The translations under genes were made by a program, and so were the position numbers. The notes under the pieces were generated by a model. The model was not told the DNA's origin. It ran no database searches and was given only the letters and a program-made list of their open reading frames with translations. Shown one piece after another: positions 1 to 5,304 of a stretch of 5,304 nucleotides of DNA. The first letter of the stretch is position 1. The number at the start of each line of letters is the position of its first letter. The stretch is taken from the NCBI GenBank assembly GCA_002316385.1, contig DCDL01000018.1, positions 4,656 to 9,959 of the forward strand. The letters are read 5' to 3'. The stretch is from Clostridium sp. UBA1056. GTDB lineage: Bacteria; Bacillota; Clostridia; Clostridiales; Clostridiaceae.

Positions 1-45
1 GATTTTAACGACGCAGTATTCGTGGCAAATAGGCGAGAAAACTGA
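1..45 (+). other. Possible 3' tail of an upstream gene (edge fragment)
   Basis: Reading from base 1, frame 1 is open for 14 codons (DFNDAVFVANRREN) and stops at TGA 43-45. Frame 2 is also open, to a TGA at 58-60, so the frame is not certain. The stretch has about 42% G+C, clearly above the following AT-rich 200 bases, which fits the end of a coding or otherwise constrained sequence. I do not recognise the peptide. It could instead be the edge of a dispersed intergenic repeat. Too little is visible to assign a function. Confidence 0.2.
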
Positions 46-139
46 TCTATTATTTATTTGATAGTGCCTTACTCTAAAATATCACATTATTACTATTATA
101 TATTATTTGAAATTATTTAAACAGTTTTATTCATAAGCA

Positions 140-172
140 ATTAAAATTCTTATCATGATGTAAAATTTTAAT
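140..172. repeat. AT-rich dyad upstream of the permease
   Basis: ATTAAAATT (140-148) and AATTTTAAT (164-172) are perfect 9-base inverted arms around a 15-base centre that itself contains the palindrome ATCATGAT (152-159). No T-run follows, so it is not a normal intrinsic terminator. It sits just upstream of the best promoter candidate for the permease and could be an operator or an mRNA hairpin. In DNA this AT-rich, chance remains a real explanation. Confidence 0.35.
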
Positions 173-180
173 CTTGCCCT

Positions 181-210
181 TTAACACTAATTCTGTCTCC
201 AGCATATTCT
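181..210 (+). promoter_or_regulatory. Candidate sigma-A promoter of the permease gene
   Basis: TTAACA (181-186, five of six matches to TTGACA), an 18-base spacer and TATTCT (205-210, four of six matches to TATAAT). Transcription would start near 217, leaving about 30 bases of leader with the AGGAGG site at 235-240. A weaker alternative is TTGAAA at 107-112. The call rests only on consensus match and position. Confidence 0.3.
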
Positions 211-246
211 ATTACTAGATTAGGATAAGTTATCAGGAGGCTACAA

Positions 247-1638
247 ATGATTGAATTAACCGCAATACATTATATTTATTTAATCTTTATAATACTAATT
301 TTAATAGTAATGATAAAAAAATTAGACTGCTCTCTTATTTGCATTGTTGGAGTAGTATTAATCGCATTAATTAGCACTAAGTCTATTCCTACATCTTTAA
401 TTAGCATTTTTAATAGCTTTATTTACTCAATTACAGAGTTATTGCCAACAATACTTATAATATCTATAATTGCTAGTTTAAGTAAGGCTCTTTCCTATAT
501 AGGAATAAGCAAAGTTATGATAGAACCCTTTAGTAAGTTTATAAAAAATGATTTTATAGCCTTTTGGGGTATAGGTATAATAATGATGATATTTTCCTAT
601 TTTTTCTGGCCATCTCCAGCTGTTGCATTAGTTGGGGCAGTGTTAGTACCTGTTGCCATTAAATCCGGTCTTCCTGCAATAGGTGCTGCTATAGCAATAA
701 ATCTTTTTGGTCATGGTATTGCCTTATCTACAGATTTTGTAATTCAAGCCGCTCCCAAACTAACTGCTGATGCTGCTGGTATTCCTGTGTCTGAAGTAGT
801 TAAAGCTAGTGTTCCTCTTATAATTATTATGGGAGTTGTAACTACAGTTACAGCCTTTATTCTATTAAAGAGAGATATGAAGAATGGAACTCTTGAAAAT
901 CTCACCTATACTGAGTACTCAGAAGAAGTTGAAGTTACAGATGAAACTCTTTTAAGTAAAGGCTGGAAAACCTTCTTCGCTGTATTAATTCCCCTTTTAT
1001 TTGTTGTTGATGTATTTTTAATGCTTCTTTTAAATTTAAAAGGTGGAGATGCTACAGCACTAATCGGTGGTACAACCTTAATTGTGCTTATATTAGTATC
1101 TATAAAAACTTATAAAAAAGCTTCTTTTAATAAGATCACCAGCCATTTAGTAGAAGGACTCCAATTTGGATTTAGAGTTTTTGGAGTTGTAGTTCCAATT
1201 GCTGCCTTTTTTTATGTAGGTGGCGATGGATTCACAGCTATTATAGGAAACTATTTACCTACAGGTTCTTTAGGTATAGTAAATGATTTAGGTTTTGCTC
1301 TTTCTAATGCAGTTCCACTAAATAATGTATTAAGTGCCTTTGGTGTAACTACTGTAGGTGCAATCACAGGACTAGATGGTTCTGGATTCTCTGGCATAGC
1401 TCTAGCAGGCTCCACTGCAAATTTATTTGGAACTGCCACCGGTGGCAACGTAGCTACCTTAGCAGCTCTTGGACAGTTAGGTGCTATTTGGGTAGGTGGC
1501 GGTACCTTAATACCTTGGGCTATAATTCCTGTTTCTGCCATATGCAAGGTATCTCCTTTCGAACTTGCAAATCGCAATTTTAAACCAGTAGTTCTAGGTT
1601 TAATTGTTACTACCTTAGCAGCTCTATTCTTCTTATAA
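247..1638 (+). CDS. Polytopic inner-membrane permease, ion-transporter/GntP-like, substrate unknown
   Basis: This 463-residue protein is almost entirely hydrophobic, with roughly 10-12 membrane segments; clear ones lie near residues 8-24, 29-44, 58-80, 103-121, 123-142, 187-207, 241-264, 268-286, 308-325 and 445-463. A charged loop rich in Glu (about 208-240) splits it into two halves. Each half has a Gly/Ala/Ser-rich re-entrant-like stretch: WPSPAVALVG with INLFGHGIALSTD (121-163), and GSGFSGIALAGSTANLFGTATGGN (378-401). Such two-half organisation is typical of secondary transporters of the ion-transporter superfamily (GntP, citrate, NhaC-like groups), which usually carry anions or exchange ions. 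I cannot assign a subfamily or substrate. The ATG is fixed by AGGAGG six bases upstream. The next gene begins 80 bases downstream with its own promoter. No strong terminator separates them, only the AAAAAATATTTTTT palindrome just past the stop. Transport of a sulfur compound is suggested only by the neighbours. Confidence 0.9.
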   Translation: MIELTAIHYIYLIFIILILIVMIKKLDCSLICIVGVVLIALISTKSIPTSLISIFNSFIYSITELLPTILIISIIASLSKALSYIGISKVMIEPFSKFIKNDFIAFWGIGIIMMIFSYFFWPSPAVALVGAVLVPVAIKSGLPAIGAAIAINLFGHGIALSTDFVIQAAPKLTADAAGIPVSEVVKASVPLIIIMGVVTTVTAFILLKRDMKNGTLENLTYTEYSEEVEVTDETLLSKGWKTFFAVLIPLLFVVDVFLMLLLNLKGGDATALIGGTTLIVLILVSIKTYKKASFNKITSHLVEGLQFGFRVFGVVVPIAAFFYVGGDGFTAIIGNYLPTGSLGIVNDLGFALSNAVPLNNVLSAFGVTTVGAITGLDGSGFSGIALAGSTANLFGTATGGNVATLAALGQLGAIWVGGGTLIPWAIIPVSAICKVSPFELANRNFKPVVLGLIVTTLAALFFL

Positions 1639-1658
1639 AAAATATTTTTTATTATTTA

Positions 1659-1687
1659 TTGACACCTTTGTAACTATATCGTATTAT
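1659..1687 (+). promoter_or_regulatory. Sigma-A promoter of the ArsR-type repressor gene
   Basis: Perfect TTGACA (1659-1664), an optimal 17-base spacer and TATTAT (1682-1687, five of six matches to TATAAT). Transcription should begin near 1694, inside the proposed operator, so a bound repressor would block the polymerase. The leader is about 25 bases and carries GGAGG at 1704-1708. Confidence 0.8.
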
Positions 1688-1703
1688 GTGAATATAATGA
1701 TAT
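1675..1703. promoter_or_regulatory. Probable operator of the ArsR-type repressor (autoregulation)
   Basis: TATATCGTATTAT (1675-1687) covers the -10 element and recurs exactly at 2059-2071, upstream of the next gene. Here it forms the left part of an imperfect dyad: ATATC at 1676-1680 mirrors GATAT at 1699-1703, and 9 of 12 bases match between the two 12-base arms. ArsR-family dimers typically bind AT-rich imperfect inverted repeats overlapping promoters, which this resembles. Binding is inferred. Confidence 0.45.
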
Positions 1704-1718
1704 GGAGGTATATAAAAC

Positions 1719-2012
1719 ATGAATAAAGATGACACATTTTTAACTAATCCAAAGGTCTTTGAAGAAAAAGCAAATATTTTAAAAGCATTAGCCCACCCCG
1801 TAAGGCTTTGTATTGTTAAAGGTCTCATTGATAATGGTGGAAGCAATGTTACTAATATGCAAAGTTGCTTAAACATGCCTCAATCAACTATATCACAGCA
1901 TATTGCTAAATTAAAAGCCTTTGGTATTATAGATTGGCAACGTAATGGCTTGGAGATTATATATAGTGTTAGTGATGAGAAAATAAAAGAACTAATAGAA
2001 GTTTTATTTTAA
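1719..2012 (+). CDS. ArsR/SmtB-family winged-helix transcriptional repressor
   Basis: This 97-residue protein has the normal length and layout of a single-domain ArsR repressor. The family signature ILKALAHPVRLCIV is at residues 20-33, the recognition helix with SQHIAKLKAFGII at 59-71, and the wing with GLEIIYSV at 77-84. Such proteins act as DNA-binding dimers that leave the operator on sensing a metal, a thiol oxidant or a persulfide. The helix-3 cysteines of the ELCVCDL metal motif align with Asn43 and Thr45, so that site is absent. The only cysteines are Cys31 (helix 2) and Cys50 (before the recognition helix). These do not line up obviously with the cysteine pair of the persulfide sensors SqrR/BigR. 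The start is supported by GGAGG ten bases upstream. The gene precedes the sulfur-relay fusion gene, shares an upstream box with it, and is separated from it by a terminator. Family is confident; the inducer is inferred to be sulfur- or redox-related. Confidence 0.93.
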   Translation: MNKDDTFLTNPKVFEEKANILKALAHPVRLCIVKGLIDNGGSNVTNMQSCLNMPQSTISQHIAKLKAFGIIDWQRNGLEIIYSVSDEKIKELIEVLF

Positions 2013-2018
2013 TTATTT

Positions 2019-2049
2019 AAGAAGTCGAAATTCTTTAGACTTCTTTTTT
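2019..2049 (+). terminator. Intrinsic terminator after the repressor gene
   Basis: AAGAAGTC (2019-2026) pairs perfectly with GACTTCTT (2038-2045) across an 11-base loop, and the 3' arm runs into six T residues (2044-2049). It begins six bases after the repressor stop codon. The downstream fusion gene therefore probably relies on its own promoter rather than full read-through. Confidence 0.8.
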
Positions 2050-2058
2050 ATAAAGATT

Positions 2059-2098
2059 TATATCGTATTATTGTGATATATGAATATTGAGATATATT
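2059..2098 (+). promoter_or_regulatory. Probable operator/promoter region of the sulfur-relay fusion gene
   Basis: The 13-base box TATATCGTATTAT (2059-2071) is identical to that at 1675-1687, and both are soon followed by GTGA and then an ATAT-rich half ending in GATAT (here 2075-2079 or 2091-2095). Unlike the first copy, the bases 17 upstream of TATTAT (CTTTTT) make a poor -35. A better reading may be TTGTGA (2071-2076), 16 bases, TATATT (2093-2098), which puts the box upstream of and across the -35. The repeat is directly visible; the promoter assignment is weak. Confidence 0.45.
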
Positions 2099-2149
2099 TT
2101 AATTATTTTCTACATTTTATATGATTTAATTTTGAAAGGGGACTTTAAT

Positions 2150-4651
2150 ATGAGTAAAAAAGTTATTATTGTTGGTGGAGTTGCTGGCGGAGCTTCCACT
2201 GCTGCACGTCTAAAAAGATTAGATGAATCTTTAGAAATAATTATGTTTGAAAAAGGCGAGTATATTTCCTTTGCCAACTGTGGACTTCCCTATTATATAG
2301 GAGAAACAATAACGGAAAGAGAGAACCTTCTAGTTCAAACAGTAGAAGGCATGAGTGCTAGATTTAACATTGATATAAGAAATTTCAGCGAAGTTATTAA
2401 AATTGATAAAGAAGCTAAGAAGGTTACTGTAAAAAATCATATCTCTTCTCAAATTTATGAAGAAAGCTATGATGTACTCGTTTTATCACCTGGTGCTAGC
2501 CCAATAACTCCACCTATTCCTGGACTTAAGGAGTCAAATAATTTATTCACTCTTAGAAACATACCAGATACTGATAAAATTAAAGCTTTTGTTGATAATT
2601 CAGCTCCAAAGGAAGCCTTAATTGTGGGTGGTGGATTTATAGGACTTGAAATGGCTGAGAATCTTCAGGAAAGAGGAATTTCTGTAACCATTGTAGATAT
2701 GGCTGATCAAGTTATGGCTCCTTTAGACTATGAAATGGCAGCTATAGTTCATGAACATTTAATTCAAAATGGAGTTAATTTAATTTTTAAAGACGGGGTT
2801 AAATCCTTTGAAAATAACGGTAAAAAGGTAGTCTTAAGTAGCGGTAAAGAGATTGCTACAGATATGATTATTTTATCAATAGGTGTGGCACCTGAAAGTA
2901 AAATTGCTATAGATGCTGGACTTAAAGTAAATAATAGAAAAGCAATTATTGTAAATAAGGAAATGAAAACCTCTAATGAAAATATCTATGCTCTTGGTGA
3001 TGCTGTAGAAATAATTGATTATATAAATGGTAATCCAACTATGATTCCACTTGCATGGCCTGCTAATAGACAAGGGCATATTGTCGCAGATAATATCTGT
3101 GGTAAGAAGGCTGAATATAATGGTACCTTAGGTTCTTCTGTAGCAAAAGTCTTTTCACTTACTGTTGCAACTACAGGTAATAATGAAAAGACGTTGAAAA
3201 GACTTAACTTAGAATATAAAGCTATTCATTTGCATCCAAATTCTCATGCTGGCTATTATCCTGGTGCCTTCCCTATTTCTCTTAAGATTTTATTTAATCC
3301 AAGAGATGGAAGAATATTAGGAGCACAAGGAGTAGGTCTAGATGGAGTAGAAAAACGTATTGATGTTATAGCTACTGCTATAAAGGGAAATCTGAAGATA
3401 ACAGACTTACCTGAACTAGAATTGTGTTATGCTCCTCCATATTCTTCTGCTAAGGACCCTGTTAATATGGCTGGATATATAGGAACTAATATAATGGATA
3501 ATTTAATTAATATTATTCAATGGGATGAAGTTGATACATTAATAACTAATAAGGAATTTATACTAGATGTAAGGGAAGAGATGGAATTTGAAGTTGGTCA
3601 TATAGAAAGTGCTGTAAATATCCCTCTAGGTACTCTTAGAAATAACTTAAATAAAATACCTAAGGACAAAATAATTTATGTTTACTGTCAAGTAGGTCTT
3701 CGTGGATATATCGGTTGTAGAATACTTTCTCAATATGGATTTAATTGCGTTAACTTAGACGGTGGTTATAAAACCTACTCTGCCGTTAAATCCTCTATGG
3801 AGTCTTTAGAAAATATAAACACTAAAGAGAGCTTAGAAGAAAAAACTCCAGAATGTTGTTGTGAGTCTGCTACTTATTCTGCTATAGAAGAAACACCTAC
3901 AGCTGCTGTAAGTCTTAATGCTTGTGGACTTCAATGCCCAGGACCTATTAGTAGAGTTTTTGAAGAAATGGTTAAACTAAATGATGGAGATATATTAGAA
4001 GTTAAAGCTTCTGATCCTGGTTTTCAGAAGGATATTAGTAGCTGGTGTGACAAAACTGGAAATACCCTTATAAAAGGTGAATTTAATAAAAAAGAAAAAG
4101 CCTTTGTAGCACTAGTAAAAAAAGGTATCTCTTGCGATTTAACAAGAAGTGCAACTCCACCTAGCTGTGATACTTCAAAAAAAGATGGCGCAACCCTTGT
4201 AGTTTTTAGTGGTGATCTTGATAAGGCTATAGCATCCTTTATAATCGCTACCGGAGCTGCTTCCATGGGTAAACCTGTTACCATGTTCTTTACCTTCTGG
4301 GGACTTAATATCTTAAAAAGGAAGGATAAGCCTTCCGTTAAAAAGGATACCATGGAAAAAATGTTTGATATAATGCTTCCTAGCAATACAGGAAAACTTC
4401 CTCTATCTAAGATGAACATGGCTGGTATGGGTCCTGCTATGATTAAAAATATCATGACTAAAAATAATGTAGATGACATTGATACTCTTATAGCTAATGC
4501 TCTTAAGATGGGAGTTAAAATACTTGCTTGCTCTATGTCTATGGATTTAATGGGTATTAAACGTGAAGAATTACTTCAAAATGTTGAAGTTGGTGGAGTT
4601 GCAACATATTTAGCTTCCACAGAAGATGCTGGACTTAATTTATTTATATAG
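2150..4651 (+). CDS. CoA-disulfide/persulfide reductase - rhodanese - TusA - DsrE2 fusion protein
   Basis: This 833-residue cytoplasmic flavoprotein has four sulfur-handling modules. Residues 1-448 are a CoA-disulfide reductase: FAD loop GGVAGGASTAAR (9-20), active-site Cys44 in SFANCGLPY, NAD(P)H loop VGGGFIGLEMAENL (159-172), ALGDA (281-285) and the C-terminal YAPPYSSAKDPVN region with Tyr427/Tyr431. Residues 454-550 are a rhodanese with Cys513 in the CQVGLR loop. After a linker bearing Cys569-Cys570-Cys571, residues 586-660 are TusA-like, with Cys596 in CPGP. Residues 680-833 are DsrE2-like, with TFWGLNILK and Cys794 in ACSMSMDLMG. Family knowledge predicts NAD(P)H-dependent reduction of CoA disulfide, CoA persulfide or polysulfide, with sulfane sulfur passed between domains; the relay order is inferred. 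ATG 2150 is chosen because AAAGGGGA lies seven bases upstream and the FAD fold begins at residue 5. An in-frame TTG at 2087 would add 21 residues encoded by the promoter region and lacks a ribosome site. Single reductase or reductase-rhodanese proteins are shorter (about 440 and 550 residues). No frameshift or lost key residue is seen. Confidence 0.96.
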   Translation: MSKKVIIVGGVAGGASTAARLKRLDESLEIIMFEKGEYISFANCGLPYYIGETITERENLLVQTVEGMSARFNIDIRNFSEVIKIDKEAKKVTVKNHISSQIYEESYDVLVLSPGASPITPPIPGLKESNNLFTLRNIPDTDKIKAFVDNSAPKEALIVGGGFIGLEMAENLQERGISVTIVDMADQVMAPLDYEMAAIVHEHLIQNGVNLIFKDGVKSFENNGKKVVLSSGKEIATDMIILSIGVAPESKIAIDAGLKVNNRKAIIVNKEMKTSNENIYALGDAVEIIDYINGNPTMIPLAWPANRQGHIVADNICGKKAEYNGTLGSSVAKVFSLTVATTGNNEKTLKRLNLEYKAIHLHPNSHAGYYPGAFPISLKILFNPRDGRILGAQGVGLDGVEKRIDVIATAIKGNLKITDLPELELCYAPPYSSAKDPVNMAGYIGTNIMDNLINIIQWDEVDTLITNKEFILDVREEMEFEVGHIESAVNIPLGTLRNNLNKIPKDKIIYVYCQVGLRGYIGCRILSQYGFNCVNLDGGYKTYSAVKSSMESLENINTKESLEEKTPECCCESATYSAIEETPTAAVSLNACGLQCPGPISRVFEEMVKLNDGDILEVKASDPGFQKDISSWCDKTGNTLIKGEFNKKEKAFVALVKKGISCDLTRSATPPSCDTSKKDGATLVVFSGDLDKAIASFIIATGAASMGKPVTMFFTFWGLNILKRKDKPSVKKDTMEKMFDIMLPSNTGKLPLSKMNMAGMGPAMIKNIMTKNNVDDIDTLIANALKMGVKILACSMSMDLMGIKREELLQNVEVGGVATYLASTEDAGLNLFI

Positions 4652-4660
4652 ATTAAATCT

Positions 4661-4684
4661 TATAACTAAATAAGTTTAGTTATA
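4661..4684. repeat. Perfect 10-base inverted repeat after the fusion gene
   Basis: TATAACTAAA (4661-4670) and TTTAGTTATA (4675-4684) pair perfectly around the four-base loop TAAG, starting nine bases after the stop codon. The stem has only two G-C type pairs and no strong T-run follows, so it would be a weak terminator on its own. It may protect the mRNA 3' end or act with the hairpin downstream. Confidence 0.6.
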
Positions 4685-4716
4685 TAATTCATTATTTAAA
4701 TTTTATATTTCAATTT

Positions 4717-4762
4717 AAATAAATGGCTATCTTTTTATTGAGATTAGCCATTTATTTATTTT
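4717..4762. terminator. Hairpin terminator between convergent genes, possibly bidirectional
   Basis: AAATAAATGGCTA (4717-4729) pairs over 13 bases with TAGCCATTTATTT (4745-4757). Three more pairs (TCT with AGA) are possible inside across a bulge. On the plus strand the T-rich arm continues to 4762, giving a good terminator for the fusion gene. On the minus strand the arm also ends in T-rich sequence, though the tract beyond is poorer. It lies between the plus-strand stop at 4651 and the minus-strand stop at 4791, so it can serve both genes. Confidence 0.75.
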
Positions 4763-4790
4763 AAACTAATTACATCATAGATATATTAAG

Positions 4791-4904
4791 TTATTCTTTT
4801 TCCTTAGGAGATTTAATTCCTGCCTTTGAAGATATATGATCCTTTACATTTCCTGTCTTAGGATTACTTGAAGTATGCTCATGATTTTTATGATTTTTAG
4901 CCAT
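4791..4904 (-). CDS. Small basic histidine-containing hypothetical protein, 37 residues
   Basis: The peptide begins MAKNHKNHEH and ends GIKSPKEKE. It has eight Lys, four His (5, 8, 10, 23), no aromatic residue and no cysteine, and no membrane segment or signal peptide. I do not recognise the family. The composition, low in hydrophobic and aromatic residues, resembles small spore-core or other small acid-soluble-type proteins, but it lacks the alpha/beta SASP motifs and matches no minor SASP I can recall. The His cluster (HxxHxH, 5-10) could bind a metal. It is called a real gene because the ATG is preceded by AAAGGAGGTA (4911-4920, eight bases from GGAGG to the start), a promoter-like pair fits just upstream, and a terminator hairpin follows the stop. 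It is divergent from the 5089-5256 gene and convergent with the fusion gene. Confidence 0.7.
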   Translation of the reverse strand: MAKNHKNHEHTSSNPKTGNVKDHISSKAGIKSPKEKE

Positions 4905-4937
4905 GTTTAATACCTCCTTTATAATAATTATCAATAT

Positions 4938-4966
4938 TATTATGTGTCCAAACATTCAATATATAC
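4938..4966 (-). promoter_or_regulatory. Sigma-G-like promoter candidate for the 37-residue gene
   Basis: Read on the minus strand, GTATA (4966-4962), 17 bases, then CATAATA (4944-4938). Both elements fit the forespore sigma-G consensus (GHATR and CATDHTA), although the usual spacer is about 18. Transcription would start near 4931, giving a leader of about 27 bases that contains the ribosome site. In AT-rich DNA such matches occur by chance; no equally good sigma-A pair is seen at this spacing. Confidence 0.35.
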
Positions 4967-5088
4967 TCTTAATAATATGGTAATACTTCTTTCTACGGAA
5001 GCTAATCCTTTACTTTCCATAATATTTTTTCATTTAAAGGACAAACTAATTATATAGTTATTTTTTAATAATTTAAGGAGGTGTTTTT

Positions 5089-5256
5089 ATGGTTGATAAT
5101 AATAAAAGTCGTCTTAAAGATAGAAAAAAAAGTCAAGCTGAACTTAGAAAAATGTATCCTAAGGATGGTGCAGATGTAGGAATAATAAATGGAGTTAAAA
5201 TAGGTTCCTATGCTAATAGCAAGGATCATTCCGGAAAAAATGAAATAACTTACTAA
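5089..5256 (+). CDS. Small hydrophilic hypothetical protein, 55 residues
   Basis: The protein starts MVDNNKSRLKDRKKSQ, has a Lys/Arg-rich first 25 residues, then a short Gly-rich middle (DGADVGIINGVKIGSYANS, 26-44) and a polar tail ending NEITY. No membrane segment, signal peptide or cysteine is visible. I do not recognise a family. The first 22 residues could form an amphipathic, strongly basic helix, compatible with nucleic-acid or spore-core association, but this is speculation. The start is well supported by AAGGAGG (5075-5081), seven bases upstream of ATG, and codon use is like that of the neighbouring genes. It is divergent from the 37-residue gene, with 184 bases between the starts. 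A sigma-F-like -10 (GGTAATACTT, 4979-4988) and a CATAATA (5018-5024) lie upstream, but neither has a convincing -35. The gene ends in TAA followed by TAA; no clear terminator is seen before the window ends. Confidence 0.72.
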   Translation: MVDNNKSRLKDRKKSQAELRKMYPKDGADVGIINGVKIGSYANSKDHSGKNEITY

Positions 5257-5304
5257 TAAAAAGAGACTTTTGCAGAATATATTACTAATCTTATATAAAA
5301 TATT

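Noticed and set aside
101..116. TATTATTTGAAATTAT upstream of the permease as a third repressor box
   Set aside because: It shares only TATTAT and TGAA with the repressor box and lacks the ATATCG part; within chance for this base composition.
46..246. Riboswitch or other structured leader before the permease
   Set aside because: Apart from the 140-172 dyad no known riboswitch core or terminator/antiterminator pair could be recognised.
1251..1577. Minus-strand 108-codon open frame opposite the permease
   Set aside because: It mirrors the Gly/Ala-rich membrane coding sequence and gives an implausible Pro/Ala-rich product; a shadow frame.
1637..1650. AAAAAATATTTTTT after the permease stop as a terminator
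   Set aside because: It is a continuous AT palindrome with no loop and no G-C pairs, so it cannot form a useful hairpin.
1652..1876. Minus-strand 74-codon frame across the repressor start and promoter
   Set aside because: It runs through the sigma-A promoter and the 5' half of a clear ArsR gene, with no family likeness.
2087..2149. In-frame upstream extension of the fusion gene from TTG, giving a hydrophobic N-terminus that could look like a signal or anchor
   Set aside because: The TTG lies inside the proposed operator and has no ribosome site. ATG 2150 has AAAGGGGA at good spacing and starts the FAD-binding fold where the family normally starts.
2876..3079. Minus-strand 67-codon frame inside the reductase domain
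   Set aside because: Antisense to conserved reductase sequence including ALGDA; no supporting features.
4024..4479. Minus-strand 151-codon open frame opposite the DsrE2/TusA region
   Set aside because: It is antisense to a well-supported coding region with conserved motifs and has no recognisable domain; a shadow frame.
1..5304. CRISPR array, insertion sequence, tRNA or rRNA gene
   Set aside because: No regularly spaced repeats, transposase-like frames with terminal inverted repeats, cloverleaf or rRNA motifs were seen.

Overview
The window looks like the chromosome of a low-GC, anaerobic Firmicute, most likely Clostridium sensu stricto or a near relative. The base composition is very AT-rich, codons favour A/T at the third position, ribosome binding sites are strong AGGAGG-type, and the multidomain CoA-disulfide reductase is of a kind I associate with clostridia. 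The species cannot be fixed from the sequence.

Layout. Bases 1-45 are a slightly GC-richer edge fragment, perhaps the tail of an upstream gene. Bases 46-246 are an AT-rich leader with one dyad and a plausible promoter. Next come a 463-residue polytopic permease (247-1638), a 97-residue ArsR-type repressor with its own near-consensus promoter (1719-2012), an intrinsic terminator (2019-2049), and an 833-residue sulfur-handling fusion protein (2150-4651). A small inverted repeat and a hairpin terminator that could serve both strands follow. The right end holds two short genes that are easy to miss, arranged divergently: a 37-residue basic, His-containing peptide on the minus strand (4791-4904) and a 55-residue hydrophilic protein on the plus strand (5089-5256).

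How the genes may work together. The fusion protein carries, in order, a flavin-dependent CoA-disulfide/CoA-persulfide reductase, a rhodanese, a TusA-like domain and a DsrE2-like domain. Each keeps its catalytic or sulfur-carrying cysteine, so one chain holds a complete set of sulfane-sulfur reduction and relay modules. The ArsR-type gene lies directly upstream. A 13-base sequence, TATATCGTATTAT, occurs identically in the promoter region of the repressor and upstream of the fusion gene, suggesting that the repressor controls both. The repressor lacks the usual helix-3 metal cysteines but has two others, so sensing a reactive sulfur species or redox state is a reasonable hypothesis. The permease may move a related compound, but its substrate cannot be read from the sequence and its operon membership is uncertain.

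The best candidate for an under-described system is the repressor plus four-module sulfur relay. Its individual domains are known families; the fused arrangement, its unusual Cys-Cys-Cys linker and its regulation deserve attention.
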